Shown one piece after another: positions 60,252 through 64,000 of a stretch of 64,000 nt of DNA. A program made the position numbers and the translations under genes. This stretch comes from DASRBN01 sp035294305 (GTDB taxonomy: Bacteria > Chloroflexota > Ktedonobacteria > Ktedonobacterales > Ktedonobacteraceae): positions 1 to 64,000 of the forward strand of contig DATGLD010000019.1 in NCBI GenBank assembly GCA_035294305.1. The letters run 5' to 3'. Positions within the stretch are counted from its first letter, which is position 1; each line of letters opens with the position of its first letter. The notes under the pieces are model-generated. The model searched no databases. It saw only the letters and a program-made list of their open reading frames with translations, and was not told the DNA's origin.

Positions 60252-61232
60252 CTACTGTTCCCGCGCAGATGACCGCGCCGGTGCTGGCGAGGAAGGCCAT
60301 TGCTCTATTCGCTCGATAAATTTTCCGATAGCGGCACTGCGGAGTGTATTCAGGGTATCGCCGCTAAATGTGCGCGTGCTGCGGATGCCCTGAACGCTGC
60401 TGGTGACAGGCTCTGACAGCCTTACCAGGTCATCGGTGCGCGTTCCGTAGCTCGTGTCATTGAGCCAGCGACCGAGGCCCCAGAGTTCGTTGGCTGGTTC
60501 GACGTTCTTGCGTATCGCGCTCGTAACAATGCCTTTTGAGGGACCGCTTAGTTCCGCTTTGACTTTGCCCAGGCCACGCGAGCGTCCTGAACCGATGCGT
60601 ATCAACTCGTCCTCCAGGTCTTGCATGACCACGAAGAGCATGCCCAGTTGCCAGATCTCGAAGTTGCGCAGGTGAATATCGGTCTCGAACGAGACGCCTG
60701 TGCTGACCACTTCTAGTTCAAACTTGGCTCCGCTGCTGGCCCCGCCTGTCAGTCGATCAATGCCGACGCCGTCGCGCTGTTCTTTGATTTGCTCGGTAAC
60801 AGCATAGGCGTCACCAATGGCGATGCGTCCGATGAAGCCGGTCGAACCAAAGAGCCGGCATACCGGGCAGCTCAGCTCGTAGACCTTTTCAGTCGTATCA
60901 TTGCTGTGTCCTGCTCCGGTAAACATGGCGCTGCACGAGTCGCGGTAATCGCGGCGGCGCAACTCTATATCGGCCTCTTTATCCTCAGGGCCCGAAAAGG
61001 GATAGCAGGCAACGCGCGGCTTCAGACTGCAGATCACCTTTTCGATGTGGCTGCGAAACACGCCTTTGAGCGAACTACCCGGCAAAAAAATTTCTTGCCT
61101 GCCGTTGCGAAAGGTTAGCACCGGGGTCATATCCGGCCCGCTTATAGTCGCGCGGCCTGATTTGATCAGTAGTGGGCCGGTGGTAGTGATGCGTAGTGTG
61201 AAATGCGCCTCGTTTAGTATTTTCTTCAGCAT
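60252..61232 (-). CDS. Cas7/Csm3-like RAMP protein, second copy
   Basis: 326 residues. LPGSSLKGVFRSHIEK (motif 50-57), Asp34 in ISGPDMTPVLT at the position of the Csm3 target-RNA-cutting aspartate, the cysteine pair CPVCRLFGST (122-125), RDGVGIDRLTGGASSGAKFE and the loop RIGSGRSRGLGKV (212-224) show a Csx7/Csm3-type fold. The C-terminal 70 residues are a polar extension. It should be a guide-RNA-binding backbone subunit. Confidence 0.8.
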   Translation of the reverse strand: MLKKILNEAHFTLRITTTGPLLIKSGRATISGPDMTPVLTFRNGRQEIFLPGSSLKGVFRSHIEKVICSLKPRVACYPFSGPEDKEADIELRRRDYRDSCSAMFTGAGHSNDTTEKVYELSCPVCRLFGSTGFIGRIAIGDAYAVTEQIKEQRDGVGIDRLTGGASSGAKFELEVVSTGVSFETDIHLRNFEIWQLGMLFVVMQDLEDELIRIGSGRSRGLGKVKAELSGPSKGIVTSAIRKNVEPANELWGLGRWLNDTSYGTRTDDLVRLSEPVTSSVQGIRSTRTFSGDTLNTLRSAAIGKFIERIEQWPSSPAPARSSAREQ

Positions 61233-61256
61233 AGCAACCCGCTCCTCTCGCTTCTA

Positions 61257-62129
61257 TTACATGATCTTCTGAATATGCTCTTGCAGAAATTGTGTGCCGG
61301 GAACCTTGACCGGAAATTCGTTGTTGAGCAAAAACGACTTCAGCCGCCTGTTGCGCTCTGTCTCATCAATGCCGGTTAATTCGAAGGCGGAAACCTCCAG
61401 ATTTTCCAGGATACAGGCTCCCAGTCCGCGCGAGCGCATGCCACCAATCGCGCCATAGCCGTGTACGAACTCGCTCAATCCCACGCAGGCCAGTTGCACA
61501 TCCTGCTCGTCGGCGTTCTCCAGCGTGATCGCCAGTTCAAAAACGGTGGTGGATGGCACGACCTCAAAATCATATTTCAGGCGATCCTTTGCCTTCTCGC
61601 TATCGCGGTCGATAGCCACGCCGTCACGAATCTGGATAATGTCGATCTGCTCATTCGGGGGCATATAGAGATCGTTGACGTTGATCAGCGCGGCAGCAAA
61701 AGGCGAACCGAACAGGCGGCAAATGCTGCAACGGCCATTCAGTGCTTCCTCAAGAATGGCTTCGCTGTTCTCAGGATGGTTACGGCGCTGCTCTGTGAAG
61801 TATCTTTGCCGCTGCGTCGAACACACGAACTCACGAGCCTTCAACTTTTCGTTGATCTCTTCGTTGCTCAATTCAACCAGGCCGCAGGCGGTAAAGGTAC
61901 TTGATAGGCTGGGAGCCAGTTTCTCAACCGTGCTGCGCAGGGCGCCTTTGAAACTGGAGCCGGGGATGAATGGAATGCCCTCTGCCGTCAGTACCACCGG
62001 GCTATCGCTGGGACTCAGCGAGTTTCTTCCACCGCCGATGTGCAGCGCTGTCTTCATGACTAAGCGGCCCTTGAACTGGTAGCGGTTACTTAAAACAAAG
62101 CGGTCACTCCGCCTGGATGTTGTTGTCAT
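61257..62129 (-). CDS. Cas7/Csm3-like RAMP protein, first copy
   Basis: 290 residues, the most canonical of the three. ALHIGGGRNSLSPSDSPVVL carries Asp42, which matches the catalytic aspartate of Csm3; FIPGSSFKGALRSTVEK (55-62) follows, then the cysteines of CSICRLFGSP (134, 137), RDGVAIDRDSEKAKDRLKYD and the glycine loop GGMRSRGLGACIL. Its start overlaps the stop of the upstream small subunit gene by four bases (ATGA), so they are translationally coupled. It should form the repeating backbone of the effector. Confidence 0.85.
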   Translation of the reverse strand: MTTTSRRSDRFVLSNRYQFKGRLVMKTALHIGGGRNSLSPSDSPVVLTAEGIPFIPGSSFKGALRSTVEKLAPSLSSTFTACGLVELSNEEINEKLKAREFVCSTQRQRYFTEQRRNHPENSEAILEEALNGRCSICRLFGSPFAAALINVNDLYMPPNEQIDIIQIRDGVAIDRDSEKAKDRLKYDFEVVPSTTVFELAITLENADEQDVQLACVGLSEFVHGYGAIGGMRSRGLGACILENLEVSAFELTGIDETERNRRLKSFLLNNEFPVKVPGTQFLQEHIQKIM

Positions 62130-62614
62130 TGCCTGTTCCCTCCTCTATTTGCTGTTCGTTCTCGCTGCTCTCTTGCCCTCCGCTGTTTCTCCTCGAGTTC
62201 TAATAGACCGTTTTCCGCGACCATATGCTGGATAAACTCGCGGGCAAGCGCGGCCATCAGCGCGTCTTCCATGGCTCTTGCTTCCCTGCTACCACGTTCC
62301 TCGCCCATCAGGTGGAACTCGTCGCGGAGTCGCTTATTTTTCATGGTGGTGAAGAGCCTGTCTAATTCGATATACAAGGTCTTGATACTGCTCTTCGAGT
62401 CGGGCCAGTTGCGCTCGAACTGGTGTACGATGTAGCGGTGAAGCTCATTGAACTGATACGATTCGGCAATGCTCTGCAACCCTTTTACCTGGGTGGTAGG
62501 CAGGGGCGAACAATCCTGCTCGTCAACCAACTTGCGGATGAACGCGACCGCTTCGGGATAGAGAACAGTATCGCTCAGCAGGCTGATTTTTTGCTGTTGC
62601 GCTTCTGAAAGCAT
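62126..62614 (-). CDS. type III small alpha-helical subunit (Cas11-like), copy B
   Basis: 162 residues, all-helical by composition. GLQSIAESYQFNELHRYIVH and LAREFIQHMVAENGLLELEE align with GLENIAES...ILDYIKKQ and LMRQFIRQMVIEYEYSV in the gene next to it, so the two are paralogs. Size, helicity and place between csx10 and a Cas7-like gene fit the Csm2/Cmr5-type small subunit that lines the target strand. The C-terminus is an arginine/glutamate-rich tail. The assignment is by position and fold pattern. Confidence 0.65.
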   Translation of the reverse strand: MLSEAQQQKISLLSDTVLYPEAVAFIRKLVDEQDCSPLPTTQVKGLQSIAESYQFNELHRYIVHQFERNWPDSKSSIKTLYIELDRLFTTMKNKRLRDEFHLMGEERGSREARAMEDALMAALAREFIQHMVAENGLLELEEKQRRAREQRERTANRGGNRQ

Positions 62615-62631
62615 GGATGCTCAACTCCCCT

Positions 62632-63093
62632 CTATCTGCTGCCACGAGCCTGGCTTACGCTATATTCGTACTCGATGACCATCTGGCGAATGAACTGGCG
62701 CATGAGTAGGAGATAGACGCGCCGGCGCAGCAGCTTGTCTTTATCCGTTTTGTCGCCGATTTTCAATCTCCCGTTGCACATTGCATCGCGTGTTGCGCGC
62801 AAATCTTTTTCAAAGTACTGCTTGAGGCCCTCGCCAAACCCCATGTTGGGGTTTGTGGCTTGTGGGAATCCTCTCTGCCAGGACTGGTAACGCGCCGTCT
62901 GTTTCTTGATATAATCCAGAATATCCGTGGTCTTGAGCGTGCTTTCCGCGATATTTTCCAGACCCGTCAACTGTGACCGCGAGCCTCTTAAAACATGGGC
63001 CGCGTGCCGGCCAAACTGCTCCGCTTTCCCGTAAAAAGCGTCGGTTTCCGCCGTCGCGCTCACCTCGCGGATAATTTGCATACCTTGATTCAT
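62632..63093 (-). CDS. type III small alpha-helical subunit (Cas11-like), copy A
   Basis: 153 residues, all-helical. It is a diverged paralog of the protein encoded by the next gene, sharing the GL-x-x-IAES block near residue 45 and the L-x-R-x-FI-x-x-MV block near residue 130. Its start overlaps the csx10 stop by four bases, and the gap to copy B is 17 bases. A conserved basic segment (RATRDAMCNGRLKIGDKTDK) lies between the blocks. It is probably a second small subunit of the complex. Confidence 0.65.
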   Translation of the reverse strand: MNQGMQIIREVSATAETDAFYGKAEQFGRHAAHVLRGSRSQLTGLENIAESTLKTTDILDYIKKQTARYQSWQRGFPQATNPNMGFGEGLKQYFEKDLRATRDAMCNGRLKIGDKTDKDKLLRRRVYLLLMRQFIRQMVIEYEYSVSQARGSR

Positions 63094-64000
63094 AGCATCT
63101 TCACCTCTCTATGAAATGGGTCAGATATGAGAATGCGTCCAAAACCCTCCGCCCGCCGCTGTCCGATGCCTCGTTGCTCCATAGCGTAGAGCATGCGCAG
63201 CAGTGTATCATCGTCTGGCTCGAGCCGGCAGGCAAACAGGAAGACGGAGTCGGTATCAATAGCGTAATCATTGGCTTTGGGCGTACCCCATAACTCGCTC
63301 CAGCCAGCGATGTGCCGTCCGCTCGCAGCCTGATATATAAGCTCGAATGTGTCAGCCGGTAAATTGCTATCCTGCCCCACGCTTGCCAGTTGCGCCAATC
63401 GCGCCGCTGTCAATGTCCCCTCGTAACGCAGCAGGTCATCACGTAGAATCGTGGGAGCATGCAACGTTACGGCAAAGTAGAATTTGTCCGGCAGTGGAAT
63501 ATTAAATGTATTTGCCTGCTCATGCATCATCCTATTGAATGCCATGAGCCGATCTTTGAATTGCTCAAATGTATTTTGCCCATCATCCGCCCTGGTAAGG
63601 CTCAGCAAGACTTTTCCCAGTCCGCGCGTGCGGCCCGTGCCGACTCGCACGAGTCCAGCATGGCCAACTTCATCGATAAAAGCCTCAAGCGTTTCGGCAA
63701 CATCATTGTCCGGTTCCAGCGTTCGAGCAAGTTCATCGTCGATCTTCAGCACTCCCCAGAAGCGCATGCCCTCCTCCAGCACTTCACGATTGTACAGGAT
63801 GCGCTGCTGCACTGTTCCGGTACGGCGATTGATGCCGGTATGTGTTTGCAGGCGAAGATCGATCTTCGCCGAAATGATCTCTTTCGGATCTGTTGCGGCG
63901 CGACGATAATATCCCGTGAAGTGATCCATTGGCGAATGGCATTCGCTGCATTCTTTGCAGTCATCCATCACTTTCAGGCGTTTGTCCTCAGGAGCGGATT
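63090..64000 (-). CDS. csx10: Csx10-type RAMP protein, 5' end outside the window
   Basis: The frame stays open to the window edge (upstream reads SAPEDKRLKVMDDCKE), so the gene is longer than shown; an internal GTG at 63971 is not the true start. The visible part begins with a zinc-type motif CKECSECHSPMDHFTGYYRR, followed by THTGINRRTGTVQQRILYNR and EVLEEGMRFWGVL, and a glycine loop VRVGTGRTRGLGKVLLSL, then a second RAMP-like half ending GIGQRRAEGFGRILISDPF. This order of zinc finger, H-T-x-I-N-R segment and two glycine loops is typical of Csx10 of type III-D, the Cas5-like subunit that holds the crRNA 5' tag. The missing N-terminal half should be a RAMP domain. Confidence 0.75.
   Translation of the reverse strand, partial: SAPEDKRLKVMDDCKECSECHSPMDHFTGYYRRAATDPKEIISAKIDLRLQTHTGINRRTGTVQQRILYNREVLEEGMRFWGVLKIDDELARTLEPDNDVAETLEAFIDEVGHAGLVRVGTGRTRGLGKVLLSLTRADDGQNTFEQFKDRLMAFNRMMHEQANTFNIPLPDKFYFAVTLHAPTILRDDLLRYEGTLTAARLAQLASVGQDSNLPADTFELIYQAASGRHIAGWSELWGTPKANDYAIDTDSVFLFACRLEPDDDTLLRMLYAMEQRGIGQRRAEGFGRILISDPFHREVKML

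Noticed and set aside
59614..60300. Signal peptide in the Csx19-like protein
   Set aside because: The hydrophobic stretch appears only if the start at 60300 is used, which overlaps the upstream gene; the start at 60213 removes it.
56000..64000. CRISPR repeat-spacer array near the type III genes
   Set aside because: No regularly spaced 25-40 base repeats were found here or elsewhere in the window.
1..64000. tRNA or rRNA genes
   Set aside because: No cloverleaf-like segment with a TTC-x-A-x-x-C arm or rRNA-like sequence was found by eye; a tRNAscan run would settle it.

Overview
The window looks like a piece of a Chloroflexota chromosome, most likely class Ktedonobacteria. This is inferred from the gene mix: Uma2-family proteins with charged coiled tails, a proline-rich baseplate-J-like membrane protein beside an FtsA-like ATPase, an orphan MutL/GlmL-like ATPase, an IS-rich accessory part, many REP-like palindromes, and a full F-type ATP synthase operon. 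No rRNA, tRNA or CRISPR array was found, so the taxon is an inference from gene content only.

Positions 1-10540 are mobile and decayed DNA. In order they hold fragments of two IS630-type transposases in opposite orientation, a frameshifted and truncated IS21 istA, the wreck of a serine recombinase gene, an intact ISL3-family element (3173-4947) and an ISL3 fragment. Then comes an integrative module: an excisionase-like protein, a divergent promoter, a small ORF, an FG-GAP-like membrane protein, a baseplate-J-like membrane protein and an intact large serine recombinase. The recombinase frame runs straight into the 3' half of a DUF790 (Bax1-like nuclease) gene, which marks the probable attachment junction near 9800-9830.

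Positions 10600-18740 hold a lipoprotein and a set of sulfur-related genes: two paralogous Stf0-type sulfotransferases with a shared promoter, a sulfatase, a sulfite-oxidase-type molybdenum enzyme and a Rieske oxygenase. From 18756 to 34400 there are the baseplate-J-like/FtsA-like pair, alaS, a Uma2 gene, a P-loop kinase plus HAD phosphatase pair, rlmN with a frameshifted arylamine N-acetyltransferase behind it, an alpha/beta hydrolase, a frameshifted beta-propeller lipoprotein and a frameshifted IS66 transposase.

Positions 35107-42666 are the ATP synthase operon (atpZ/I-B-E-F-H-A-G-D-C) with a clear sigma-70 promoter. After it come gpmI, a compact cluster of three perfect DnaA boxes, the MutL-like ATPase, a zinc-ribbon protein with repeated LPxWL motifs, a RusA-like resolvase, a DUF92 protein, small membrane proteins, holA, a MidA-type methyltransferase, a second Uma2 protein and a frameshifted DUF427 gene.

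The right end (56820-64000, minus strand) is the most interesting part: a tightly packed type III CRISPR effector operon, best matching type III-D. It has a partial Csx10, two paralogous small alpha-helical subunits, three Cas7/Csm3-like RAMP proteins, a Csx19-like protein and, last, a 544-residue protein made of two NE0113-type CARF domains in one chain. Cas10, any adaptation genes and any array must lie beyond 64000 or elsewhere.
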